Shown in pieces: positions 33,894 through 41,777 of a stretch of 64,000 nt of DNA. The position numbers were made by a program, and so were the translations under genes. The notes under the pieces were generated by a model, which was not told the origin of the DNA, searched no databases, and saw nothing but the letters and a program-made list of their open reading frames with translations. The first letter of the stretch is position 1. Every line of letters begins with the position of its first letter. The DNA is from CAITZA01 sp937915285 (GTDB lineage: Bacteria > Desulfobacterota > Desulfomonilia > Desulfomonilales > Desulfomonilaceae): the NCBI GenBank assembly GCA_036821825.1, contig DAISIV010000008.1:1-64000 (forward strand), in the 5' to 3' direction.

Positions 33894-36290
33894 CTAAATC
33901 TCGTCACTATCCTTTGGAAAACCGTGAATAGATGGTTTGTAGAGGTTAGCGCCTCTTTTTGATATCAACTCTTTTTCGAGAGCGTTTTTTATTTTGAGGT
34001 CCAGAACGTGTTTTTCCAGAGACGGAATGCGGCTGGAGTCAGTGTCATTGGCCTTCAGACATTCGAGCATGGTCTCCTGGAATTCCAGGTCTGGAGATTC
34101 TGGTATTGATTCCAGAAGCTTGGTAGCCTGTTTGGGTCTGTTCAACTTTAGGAGCAGGCGGACTCTTTTTAGAACACCGGAGACCAGGTTACCTGACTGA
34201 TCAACATAGTGATCAAGGGCTAATTCGTATTTGCCGGCGGCTGCCAGTGTATCGGCGAGCGCCCTCAAGGCAGGAGGCTTGTCAGACACCAGTTTGCCAA
34301 GTTGTTCTATTCGGTCATGTTTGCCCAGTTTAGCCCATTTGTGAGCAAGCGTCAGGAAATGGCTTGGGGTCTTTAACAGTTCCTGCGGTTCGATGTCCCT
34401 CAAGGTAAGGTAATATAATATTTCATTTTGATCACGAAGCGCATCCAGGTCATCGAACGTATAGTGGTTGTTTATGTTGAGGCTCTTCACCTCCTGAAGA
34501 CTTGTTACGCTCACCGGTCTGAAAACCTTGTGAATCCTTGCGTGAACCTCGACTGTCTTCATTGCAAGCTCGACCTGATGGTAATCCGCTGGGAATGTGA
34601 AGGAGAAACTGACCTCAGCGCCGGCTTTAACCCCCGTCAGTCCCTTCTCAAAATCTGGAAGTAAAAGCCCATGCCCCAAAAGCACATCCCAATATTTGCC
34701 TGATATCCCTGTGAAGGGCACACCGTCCATGTAGCTTCGGGAATCAAATATCAGGCGATCATTAGGCCCCGACAACTGGTCAGTCTCCCTGAAGAAAGTA
34801 AGGGCCCCTATTATGTCCTCCACATTCGAGTCGTCGGATGAAGCCAATTCAGAATAGCCTTCCAGGAAACTGGTCAACAATCCGAACTCTTCTATGGCTG
34901 CGCTTGCTAGTGCGCCAAACGCCCAATACTGAACCTCTTCCTTCAAGTCTTCACGATTCTCCAGCAAGAAATCCAGTATTTCAAAGATGCGCTGCTTGTA
35001 ATACACGTCCCGTTCAAGCTGTTCATTGGCCAATGCCCACAGGTTGCGCACTTTCCTGATTTCTAAGGAAGTCATGGCGCCTGTTTCAAACCCGTCACCA
35101 ACTGACATATATTTTGGCCTTCGCCTCTCGACCGGCATGATCGAGTATTTTGATGGATGGCGTTCATAAGCGGATCCAAAGTAGAGCTGCATCTGCTGGG
35201 AACCCGAATTGGATTCTACGGGTATCCCTAGAGATTTTACGAAATCTATTGTGATCCTTGCGTCGTCCACTGTTTCTCCAGGAAGACCGTAGATCGTGAA
35301 AAGCTCGGTATTGAGACCTATCGACTGAGCATATTCTATGTTTTCACGTAGTTGATGAAGATCGAGCCGTTTGTTGATGTTTTTGAGCACCACAGGACTG
35401 GCCGACTCCAACCCAAAAGCCATTGTATCCGCTCCCGCTCCTTTAAGCGCATCCATCAGTGGAGGGTCTATCAGATCACTTCGGGTCTGGAACCAAAATG
35501 GAGTTTCGATACCAAGTGATGTCTTCTTCTCCACAAACTCCATGGTTCGATCACGATTCTCCGTAAAATTCGGATCCGCAAACCAGAAACGCTCTATTCC
35601 CCGGCCTGACAGTCGCTCCATCTCATCCATGACTCTGCCGATCGAGTGATATCTGATATGTCCCCTGCAAAGCGAAGGTGTTATGCAGAACAGGCAGTGG
35701 CTCTTGCAGCCGCGTGAGGACAGCAGGATGGCAGTGTCTTTTCCTTCAAGATTGATTATGCTGTTGAGATATGGTGATGGGTAGACGTCCAGATTCTCTG
35801 GGGCCTCTACCTTTGCCGTTTGATCTACAATACGTGGCCCATTCCGATAGGTTATCCCCGGGACATCATCTAGAGACTTCCCTGATGATAGCGCACGCGC
35901 AATTCCTGAAACAACAACTTCACCTTCTCCACGCACAAGCAAATCGACATCGTCAAGATCCTCCAGGGCCTCAGACGGCATGGATGGGACCTGTGGTCCA
36001 CCAAGGGCAATCAGTATTTTTCGGTGCCTGGATTTAATGTATCTTGCAAGGAACCTGATTCGATCCATAGTGCTTTGGTAAGCAGTGAAACCTATCATTG
36101 CCGGATTCAGTCGCAATATGGTTTGATCCAGCGCCTTGAAGGTTAAAGGTCTGTCCCGTAAATCGTCAAGAATGGCGCCGCCATGACCTTCGCCCTTCAA
36201 TACGGCCAAAATATATCCTAAAGAAATCGGTATGCTTTCAGATGATTCCCAGCCGACATCGTGATTCACATTTATGAATAGGAAATTCAC
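33894..36290 (-). CDS. B12-binding radical SAM protein with C-terminal repeat-like region
   Basis: A 798-residue protein. The N-terminal 130 residues resemble a cobalamin-binding domain (Y-I-L-A-V-L-K-G-E-G-H ... A-L-G-G-P-Q-V-P). The radical SAM site is S-R-G-C-K-S-H-C-L-F-C (CxxxCxxC, near residue 193), with the usual F-W-F-A-D-P-N-F and G-L-P-G-E-T motifs. About 350 further residues contain a helical region, a beta segment and a TPR-like tail (about 660-760). Such enzymes methylate or rearrange unreactive carbons. The product is unknown and no peptide or small-molecule precursor gene adjoins. Cobamide salvage genes cobO, cobT and cobU are in the same window. Confidence 0.87.
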   Translation of the reverse strand: MNFLFINVNHDVGWESSESIPISLGYILAVLKGEGHGGAILDDLRDRPLTFKALDQTILRLNPAMIGFTAYQSTMDRIRFLARYIKSRHRKILIALGGPQVPSMPSEALEDLDDVDLLVRGEGEVVVSGIARALSSGKSLDDVPGITYRNGPRIVDQTAKVEAPENLDVYPSPYLNSIINLEGKDTAILLSSRGCKSHCLFCITPSLCRGHIRYHSIGRVMDEMERLSGRGIERFWFADPNFTENRDRTMEFVEKKTSLGIETPFWFQTRSDLIDPPLMDALKGAGADTMAFGLESASPVVLKNINKRLDLHQLRENIEYAQSIGLNTELFTIYGLPGETVDDARITIDFVKSLGIPVESNSGSQQMQLYFGSAYERHPSKYSIMPVERRRPKYMSVGDGFETGAMTSLEIRKVRNLWALANEQLERDVYYKQRIFEILDFLLENREDLKEEVQYWAFGALASAAIEEFGLLTSFLEGYSELASSDDSNVEDIIGALTFFRETDQLSGPNDRLIFDSRSYMDGVPFTGISGKYWDVLLGHGLLLPDFEKGLTGVKAGAEVSFSFTFPADYHQVELAMKTVEVHARIHKVFRPVSVTSLQEVKSLNINNHYTFDDLDALRDQNEILYYLTLRDIEPQELLKTPSHFLTLAHKWAKLGKHDRIEQLGKLVSDKPPALRALADTLAAAGKYELALDHYVDQSGNLVSGVLKRVRLLLKLNRPKQATKLLESIPESPDLEFQETMLECLKANDTDSSRIPSLEKHVLDLKIKNALEKELISKRGANLYKPSIHGFPKDSDEI

Positions 36291-36481
36291 CGTTCACCTT
36301 CTATTATTGATAATTGAGTTGAAGCCAAGCTCGAATCTGAATTTGTATTAATAGCATATTGACCATGCTTTTAGCGAACATATATACTTTGAACCAAAGC
36401 AGATTTTGTGTCAGACTATTGAGCCTGAATACTGGATTGCTCCTGCAAGGCATCCTGCAAAATAACCTGGCGAAAGATTGA

Positions 36482-36772
36482 ATGAAAAAAATTAAAAGCC
36501 CCTATTACGGCATGTTCTGGATTGTACTTTGGACACTGGCTCTCATTTGGTTTCTGGCTTCCGACAGATTCAACACCACAGAAAGTATTGGGCTAATCAT
36601 TGTCTGGACAGTTATGGTTGGAGCCACAGTTTATGTCCTGTATCAGAACTTTCGGTTTTCAAAAAACATTAAACCAAGAGTCAAACAGGTTGAGCCAGTT
36701 GGTCCCCCTTTGAACGCCCTATGTCCATGTGGTTCTGGCAAAAAATACAAACGATGCTGCGGCGCGTCCTGA
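36482..36772 (+). CDS. Small membrane protein with SEC-C zinc motif
   Basis: A 96-residue protein with two transmembrane helices (about 8-26 and 35-54) and a C-terminal SEC-C zinc-binding motif, C-P-C-G-S-G-K-K-Y-K-R-C-C, like the SecA tail that binds SecB and ribosomes. A free membrane-bound SEC-C module is unusual. It may recruit a partner to the membrane; no partner is visible nearby. The start ATG 36482 lacks a strong ribosome site. Confidence 0.72.
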   Translation: MKKIKSPYYGMFWIVLWTLALIWFLASDRFNTTESIGLIIVWTVMVGATVYVLYQNFRFSKNIKPRVKQVEPVGPPLNALCPCGSGKKYKRCCGAS

Positions 36773-36844
36773 CTATTGATTGAAGCTGTTGATATTGATT
36801 CTTTCTACATGAACAAGAATGGTGTGATGATCCAGTGGAGAGGT

Positions 36845-37444
36845 TTATCTTCCAGCTCTGAAAGCAGTTTCAATTGTCCTGATAACTTGCTCGCGGGCCT
36901 GTTCCATGGACCACCCGCCTTGCATCAGACAAGTAAGATAATGTCTGGCTGTCATTTGCATTTCAGTTTCTGACTTTGATTGAGCAATCAGCATGGGGAA
37001 TTGGGAACAATCGTTTTTTGGAGGCATACCCGCTCCCTGCCCTCGGGGAGGCACTGAAGCGACTGGAGCCCTAGACGGACCCACGGTTGTTGGAGCCGGT
37101 GGGGCCGGTTGAGCCTCCACAACAGGCGTTCTAACGGGACCCGGTCGGACAGGAGCATTGTAATCATTGCCCGAAATCGGGGCTGTAGGAACCTGCGACG
37201 GGCTAATCGAACCAATTTCAACTTGAGGTTTGAAAACTCCGGGAGCGCTTCGGAAAGGTTTCTTTTGGTCACTCTGACTACCGGAAGATTGCGGGGTAGT
37301 TACAGAGCCGCTGGAATCGAATTCGGGGGCTTCAGGCACCACGTATGGGAATTCCTGACAAAAACACCTGTCACAAAAAGAAACAGAGACCAGAAAAACA
37401 ACCAATATTATTAAATTGTTAATTGATCTGTATGGCATCCTCAC
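36845..37444 (-). CDS. Exported proline-rich protein of unknown function
   Basis: A 199-residue protein with a signal peptide (L-I-I-L-V-V-F-L-V-S-V-S-F-C, cleavage near 28-30), a Pro/Ala/Gly/Ser-rich middle of about 105 residues likely disordered, and a C-terminal helical domain of about 50 residues with two Cys (N-D-C-S-Q-F ... Y-L-T-C-L-M-Q-G-G-W). No family recognised. The C-terminal part looks folded and may bind a partner or the cell wall. Confidence 0.65.
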   Translation of the reverse strand: MRMPYRSINNLIILVVFLVSVSFCDRCFCQEFPYVVPEAPEFDSSGSVTTPQSSGSQSDQKKPFRSAPGVFKPQVEIGSISPSQVPTAPISGNDYNAPVRPGPVRTPVVEAQPAPPAPTTVGPSRAPVASVPPRGQGAGMPPKNDCSQFPMLIAQSKSETEMQMTARHYLTCLMQGGWSMEQAREQVIRTIETAFRAGR

Positions 37445-37607
37445 CAGCGCTTTTTTGAATGGTCAGAGTTTATAGCATAATTCAAATTCAAAAACTACTT
37501 TCGTTGTTTTTTAAAATGTAGTTAAACATATGGCAATAGTCTCCGGGTCCCGAACAAGCCAACGCCATGTTCGCCTTCATGAACTGGAAAGAATCAGGAG
37601 AATTTCC

Positions 37608-38093
37608 ATGTCCACCTCTGACGTCATGAAAGGGAAAAAAATACTCGCGGTCGATGATGAGCCGGATATACTTGATGTGATAAGGGAACTGTTACCTGAG
37701 TGTCACGTTGTCACAGCAGGAAATTTTGACGCTGCCCTCAGTTGTTTGCAAAAAGAAAAATTTGATCTGGTGATCCTTGACATTATGGGAGTTTGTGGAT
37801 TCGATCTCCTCGGGGAATGCCGCAGGAAAAATGTACCGGCGGCAATGCTGACCGCACATGCCATCAGCATAGACAGTTTGAACCGGTCAGTCAGGCTCGG
37901 GGCGGTTTCATTCATTCCCAAGGATGAACTTGTAAGGTTGCCTTTCTATGTGGAAGAAATCTTCGAGTGCGTTGACAGGCCTCTTGGTCATTGGCCGAGC
38001 CTCTTCAGTAGAATCGGGCCCTATTTCGTGGAGCGGTTGGGAATTGTGTGGGATGACCTTACCAAACCGCCTAAAAAAAGAAATAATCAGTGA
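37608..38093 (+). CDS. Single-domain response regulator with C-terminal extension
   Basis: A 161-residue protein: a receiver domain with the acidic pair in V-D-D-E-P, phospho-acceptor Asp in V-I-L-D-I-M-G, Thr in M-L-T-A-H and Lys in F-I-P-K-D, then about 45 residues without a DNA-binding domain. The extension (F-S-R-I-G-P-Y-F-V-E-R-L-G) is unmatched. ATG 37608 is chosen because CAGGAG is seven bases upstream; the longer frame has no ribosome site. No histidine kinase adjoins. The next gene starts close to its stop. Confidence 0.85.
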   Translation: MSTSDVMKGKKILAVDDEPDILDVIRELLPECHVVTAGNFDAALSCLQKEKFDLVILDIMGVCGFDLLGECRRKNVPAAMLTAHAISIDSLNRSVRLGAVSFIPKDELVRLPFYVEEIFECVDRPLGHWPSLFSRIGPYFVERLGIVWDDLTKPPKKRNNQ

Positions 38094-38134
38094 CCTTTCT
38101 GACTCGGGCTATCCGGGTCTCAACAAATTCTGGC

Positions 38135-38902
38135 ATGGACACCGTTAATTCAAGATATAGCAGACACATACTTCTGAATGTGATTGGACAGGAAGGTCAG
38201 ACCAAAATAGAGGCTGCAAGGGTTCTGGTCACTGGCCAAGGCGCTCTTGGGTCTCTGATTTCAGTGCTTCTGGCCAGGGCAGGAGTGGGTTTTCTGAGAA
38301 TTGTGGACAAGGATCTGCCAGAGATTCACAATCTGCATCGTCAGATACTCTATGATGATGATGACTGTTGCGGCGACATTACCAAGGTCCAAGCAGCACG
38401 GCGGCACCTTGTGAAAAGCGCGCCATCGCTGGAGATCGATGCGGTGCATGCCGAAATAACAGCGGAAAATGTTGATTCAATAGTAAACTCTGTTGATGTT
38501 GTGGTAGACGCGGTCGATAACTCCGAAACTCGTTATCTGGTCAACGATGCCGCCTTGAGGAATGGAATCCCCTATGTTTTCGGTGGCGCCGTGGAAACAG
38601 CAGGCAATGTCATGACCATTGTCCCAGGGGTTACCCCCTGTCTGAGATGCTTGTGGCCTGTTCCCGAGGACGTTCGCGCGCATCAGAGGGCCTCTACGGT
38701 GGGGGTCTTGTCTTCCCTGGCTACCTTGGTTGCCTCAGTTCAGGTCACCGAGGTAATGAAATTGCTGGTAGGAGACCTGGATAAGCTGATTCCAGGACTA
38801 CTGACAATAGATGTATGGCGGAATCATTATATGGTTGTCTCCCTAGAACGAAGCCCTGGTTGCCTGTGCTCTCAATACCTCAGGAAGGTCCAAAATCCGT
38901 GA
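38135..38902 (+). CDS. ThiF/MoeB/HesA-family E1-like adenylyltransferase
   Basis: A 255-residue protein (270 if it starts at GTG 38090, which overlaps the upstream stop as GTGA). The ATP site G-Q-G-A-L-G-S, the family motif D-x-D-L-P-E-I-H-N-L-H-R-Q and D-A-V-D-N-S-E-T-R are typical of ThiF/MoeB. Paired C-L-R-C and C-L-C may bind zinc. The family adenylates the C-terminal glycine of small sulphur carriers such as ThiS or MoaD. No ThiS/MoaD-like gene adjoins, so the target is unknown; molybdopterin supply for NapA is one option. Confidence 0.88.
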   Translation: MDTVNSRYSRHILLNVIGQEGQTKIEAARVLVTGQGALGSLISVLLARAGVGFLRIVDKDLPEIHNLHRQILYDDDDCCGDITKVQAARRHLVKSAPSLEIDAVHAEITAENVDSIVNSVDVVVDAVDNSETRYLVNDAALRNGIPYVFGGAVETAGNVMTIVPGVTPCLRCLWPVPEDVRAHQRASTVGVLSSLATLVASVQVTEVMKLLVGDLDKLIPGLLTIDVWRNHYMVVSLERSPGCLCSQYLRKVQNP

Positions 38903-38909
38903 CGGCCAA

Positions 38910-39647
38910 ATGAATACCAGTCTCACTCAGGAATTGCCAATCTGCGCATTTGTGTTAGCCGGAGGAGTAGGCTCCAGACTCAAATCAGTTGTGTCTGACA
39001 GACCAAAACCAATGGCCATGGTCGATGACAGACCTTTCCTGGAAATACTTGTCAATTTCCTGTCACGGCAAAGCATAAGCCGGATAGTGCTGCTGACAGG
39101 ATTCATGTCCGAACACATCGAAAAATTCGCTTCCGGATACCGAACCAGCGATATTACCATCCAGATATCCAGGGAACAGGAGCCTTTAGGAACAGGAGGA
39201 GCGGTCAAGCATGCCCAGGAATTTGCGACTGATCCTACGCTTCTGGTTAATGGTGACACTTATTTTGAAGCGGACATAGCGAGCCTTTACCAGTTTCACA
39301 TGAAAAAAGACTCAGAAGTCACCCTTTCATTGTGCGAAGTTCCTGATGTGAGCCGTTATGGATCGGTTTTACTTGACGAGGACGGTCTGATTCGCAGTTT
39401 TAAGGAAAAATCAACGGAAACGAGCGGACCTGGCATCATAAACGCAGGCTTTTCCATGATTTCATACGGTCTCATTTCCAGATTACCTTCCGGAAGAGCC
39501 TTTTCCATGGAAAGAGAGATTTTCCCGACCCTCATGTCATCTGGCCGCATGCATGGTCTCAAACAGAAGGGAACATTTTTCGACATCGGCACTCCGGAGA
39601 GTTACCTTGATTTCAAGAAATTTGTGCGCAATGATTCAAAAATCTGA
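38910..39647 (+). CDS. Sugar-phosphate nucleotidyltransferase, HddC/RmlA-like
   Basis: A 245-residue nucleotidyltransferase with the N-terminal signature G-G-V-G-S-R-L and D-R-P-K-P-M (about 14-31), the metal Asp in L-V-N-G-D-T-Y and a C-terminal F-D-I-G-T-P-E-S-Y-L. It resembles D-glycero-alpha-D-manno-heptose-1-phosphate guanylyltransferases and other NDP-sugar synthases. It activates a sugar phosphate for surface polysaccharide. It begins 7 bases after the ThiF-like gene, so they are co-transcribed, an odd pairing. No gmhA/gmhB/hddA genes are nearby, so sugar identity is open. Confidence 0.85.
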   Translation: MNTSLTQELPICAFVLAGGVGSRLKSVVSDRPKPMAMVDDRPFLEILVNFLSRQSISRIVLLTGFMSEHIEKFASGYRTSDITIQISREQEPLGTGGAVKHAQEFATDPTLLVNGDTYFEADIASLYQFHMKKDSEVTLSLCEVPDVSRYGSVLLDEDGLIRSFKEKSTETSGPGIINAGFSMISYGLISRLPSGRAFSMEREIFPTLMSSGRMHGLKQKGTFFDIGTPESYLDFKKFVRNDSKI

Positions 39648-39710
39648 GATGAAGACTTGATGATCATCTTTTTTGATATATTGTTAGTTTATAAGGCCTA
39701 GGAGGAGAGC

Positions 39711-40016
39711 ATGTGCACAGCCAGCGTCGGTAATGTTCTTGTCTACGATGACCATATTCAGGAACTAATGAACAAACCATTCATGGAATTAATCCACAAA
39801 CAGGTCGTGATGACCCTGTATTCACTGTCTCTAAGCAAACGACTCGACGAATATCAGAAATTACTACCTATTTATTTGGGGTTGAGTCTCGAGGAATGCA
39901 AGAAAATACTTGAGACTATAGAACAGGCCGGTTTGATCGAACACTCTGACGGACAACTGAGGCTGACTCATCCGATAAGTTCGGAGTCGTCCGGCTCATG
40001 CGGTTGTTCGCATTAG
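39711..40016 (+). CDS. Small protein with winged-helix-like core and Cys-rich tail
   Basis: A 101-residue protein with AGGAGGAGAGC before the ATG. The middle (about 42-88) has the helix pattern of a degenerate winged helix (L-S-L-E-E-C-K-K-I-L-E-T-I-E-Q-A-G-L-I-E). The C-terminus ends S-C-G-C-S-H, a possible metal-binding tail. No DNA-binding or catalytic function can be shown. It lies 63 bases after the nucleotidyltransferase gene. Confidence 0.6.
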   Translation: MCTASVGNVLVYDDHIQELMNKPFMELIHKQVVMTLYSLSLSKRLDEYQKLLPIYLGLSLEECKKILETIEQAGLIEHSDGQLRLTHPISSESSGSCGCSH

Positions 40017-40094
40017 AAACGACTCGACAAAAAGAACCTCTTTCACGCTTAACAAAAGACAAAAATTCCCGGGGGCCAGTTTCTAAGCAACCAT

Positions 40095-40847
40095 TTAGAT
40101 CTCAGAGACTGAGATCATGTCTTTTGGGGATCTTTTTACAACCTGCGGAATGATATAATTTTCAAGTCCGTCTGAAACTACAGCGCCATCCCTTATCCTA
40201 ATAATTCTGTCGCAGGCTGCGCCTATTTCATCCTCATGGGTCACCAGAACAACTGTGAAGCCCTGCCTGGCGATGTCGCGCAGTTGTTCTATGACTATTT
40301 CGGTGTTCTTTTGATCTAACTGCCCTGTTGGTTCATCGCCGAGGATTAATGATGGATTGTTCACGAGGGCCCTGGCTATCGCGGCTCGCTGCCTCTCTCC
40401 GCCGGACAAACGGTTTGACCAGTGATCTACCCTGTGTGACAGCCCCACCCTGTCTAGCGCCCTCAAGATTTTGGCCCGCCTCGACTGCCTGTCAGTTTCA
40501 GCATAAATCAGCGGTAATTCAAGATTTTCAAACACCGTCGAGTTAGCCAGCAAGTCGCAACTCTGAAAAACAAAACCCAGTTCCCGGTTCCTAAAAAGAG
40601 CCTGCTCCTCCTTGGAATATTCCAGGATGTCCTGTCCCTTAAAAAGATATTGGCCGGCTGTAGGTGGATGTAGCAGTCCGAGCACATAGAGTAGCGTAGA
40701 CTTACCCGATCCTGATGGACCCATTATGGCAACCATCTCTCCACGGTAGATCTTGATGTTCGCATCTCGCAGCGCATGTATGACCCTATCTCCATCAAAA
40801 TAATCTTTAACCAAATTAATAGTTTCTATTATCAGTTCGTTCTGCAT
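40095..40847 (-). CDS. LolD/MacB-type ABC transporter ATPase without adjacent permease
   Basis: A 250-residue ABC ATPase. Walker A is G-P-S-G-S-G-K-S-T, the Q-loop lies in V-F-Q-S-C, the signature is L-S-G-G-E-R-Q-R and Walker B is L-I-L-G-D-E-P-T-G-Q-L-D, matching the LolD/FtsE/MacB subfamily. These pair with MacB/LolC-type permeases to extract lipoproteins or drive periplasmic work. No permease is encoded next to it, so its partner must lie elsewhere or it is an orphan. Confidence 0.9.
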   Translation of the reverse strand: MQNELIIETINLVKDYFDGDRVIHALRDANIKIYRGEMVAIMGPSGSGKSTLLYVLGLLHPPTAGQYLFKGQDILEYSKEEQALFRNRELGFVFQSCDLLANSTVFENLELPLIYAETDRQSRRAKILRALDRVGLSHRVDHWSNRLSGGERQRAAIARALVNNPSLILGDEPTGQLDQKNTEIVIEQLRDIARQGFTVVLVTHEDEIGAACDRIIRIRDGAVVSDGLENYIIPQVVKRSPKDMISVSEI

Positions 40848-40970
40848 TAATGATTTCTCTTTAAATTTTTTCCCAGAATCGTTTAATTATATCCAAATGA
40901 AGATTTTTTTAAAACAGTGTTTCTGTAAAAAGTGAATTGTCTGAATCATCATTCATACTGTCAGAGTGTA

Positions 40971-41007
40971 TTAACAAATTTTTTATTGCGTGTGGTATAA
41001 TTGTTCC
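40971..41007 (+). promoter_or_regulatory. Extended -10 promoter that could give a leaderless mRNA
   Basis: TGG followed by TATAAT at 40996-41001 is a perfect extended -10; TTAACA at 40971-40976 is a possible -35 (19-base spacer). Transcription starting about seven bases after the -10 falls at 41008, the A of the ATG of the next gene, which has no ribosome site. Confidence 0.6.
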
Positions 41008-41196
41008 ATGTTTGAAATCGAAAAACAAAAAGAAGGTGTGGGTGGGTCCTTTGTTCGGCTGGTGAAACTTGCTTCCGAGGACTACACGGTCATAGTTCGC
41101 TCGCCTGACGATGGGCGCCTGTTAAACAAATATATGGGCCCGGATCTCACCAAGGCTGAAGAAGTTTTCAACTCGGAGATTGAAAAACTTTTGTAA
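41008..41196 (+). CDS. Small protein of 62 residues, unknown function
   Basis: A 62-residue acidic/basic mixed protein (starts M-F-E-I-E-K-Q-K-E) with a compact alternating pattern (V-R-L-V-K-L-A-S-E-D-Y-T-V-I-V-R) suggesting two or three strands and a terminal helix. No family recognised. There is no ribosome site before ATG 41008; a perfect extended -10 lies right upstream. The frame could also open at GTG 40990. It looks genuine because codon pattern and composition are protein-like and a promoter is adjacent. Confidence 0.55.
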   Translation: MFEIEKQKEGVGGSFVRLVKLASEDYTVIVRSPDDGRLLNKYMGPDLTKAEEVFNSEIEKLL

Positions 41197-41284
41197 TCTT
41201 TTACAACGCGCTTTGGCGCTTTGTCTCAAACTCCGATTTGGAAAGTATAGGATAATCTGATTTTTATTCAGTGAAAGGTTTATA

Positions 41285-41758
41285 ATGGCCAAACTTCGTC
41301 TCCAAAATGAGTGGAAGATGTGGGCTGGTTTGGTTGTCCTGATTCTTTTGATAGTAGGATACCTGTATTATGCCAGCCGACCGCCAACTGAGGGAAATGA
41401 ACCGCTCTGGAGAGTTACTGGAATCATAGACGCCTCTACTGTCAGGGTCCGCGGATCCGGTCAGGTAATGGAAGTATCCCTAGCCGGTCTCAAGGTGCCT
41501 CAATCTCAGCAAGAATCGGCAAAAGAATTTCTAAACAAAACGCTAAATGAGCAATGGGTTAGGGTTAAAGTACTTGGTCAGGAATCTGGCAAGCCGAAAA
41601 AGGGATTTGTTTTCATATCCGGAGAAGATTTAAATGCCCGGATGATACGCTGGGGACTGGCTACCATTGACAGAGACGAAAAAGATTTTGATGTCCGGCC
41701 GTATATGGAATTGGAACAGGAGGCTGAGACATCAAAACGCGGCCTCTGGAAAAAATGA
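41285..41758 (+). CDS. Membrane-anchored SNase-fold protein with degenerate active site
   Basis: A 157-residue protein with one N-terminal transmembrane helix (about 12-30) and an SNase/TNase-like beta-barrel: T-G-I-I-D-A-S-T-V-R-V, V-S-L-A-G-L-K-V-P-Q, A-K-E-F-L-N and G-E-D-L-N-A-R-M-I-R-W-G-L-A. In active nucleases these read V-R-L-x-G-I-D-T-P-E and D-R-Y-G-R. Here the first Arg is Ser, the D-T-P-E is K-V-P-Q and the D-R-Y-G-R Arg is absent. The fold is likely kept as a binding module in the periplasm. It ends 19 bases before purD. Confidence 0.75.
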   Translation: MAKLRLQNEWKMWAGLVVLILLIVGYLYYASRPPTEGNEPLWRVTGIIDASTVRVRGSGQVMEVSLAGLKVPQSQQESAKEFLNKTLNEQWVRVKVLGQESGKPKKGFVFISGEDLNARMIRWGLATIDRDEKDFDVRPYMELEQEAETSKRGLWKK

Positions 41759-41777
41759 AAGACAGGAGCGAGGCGCA

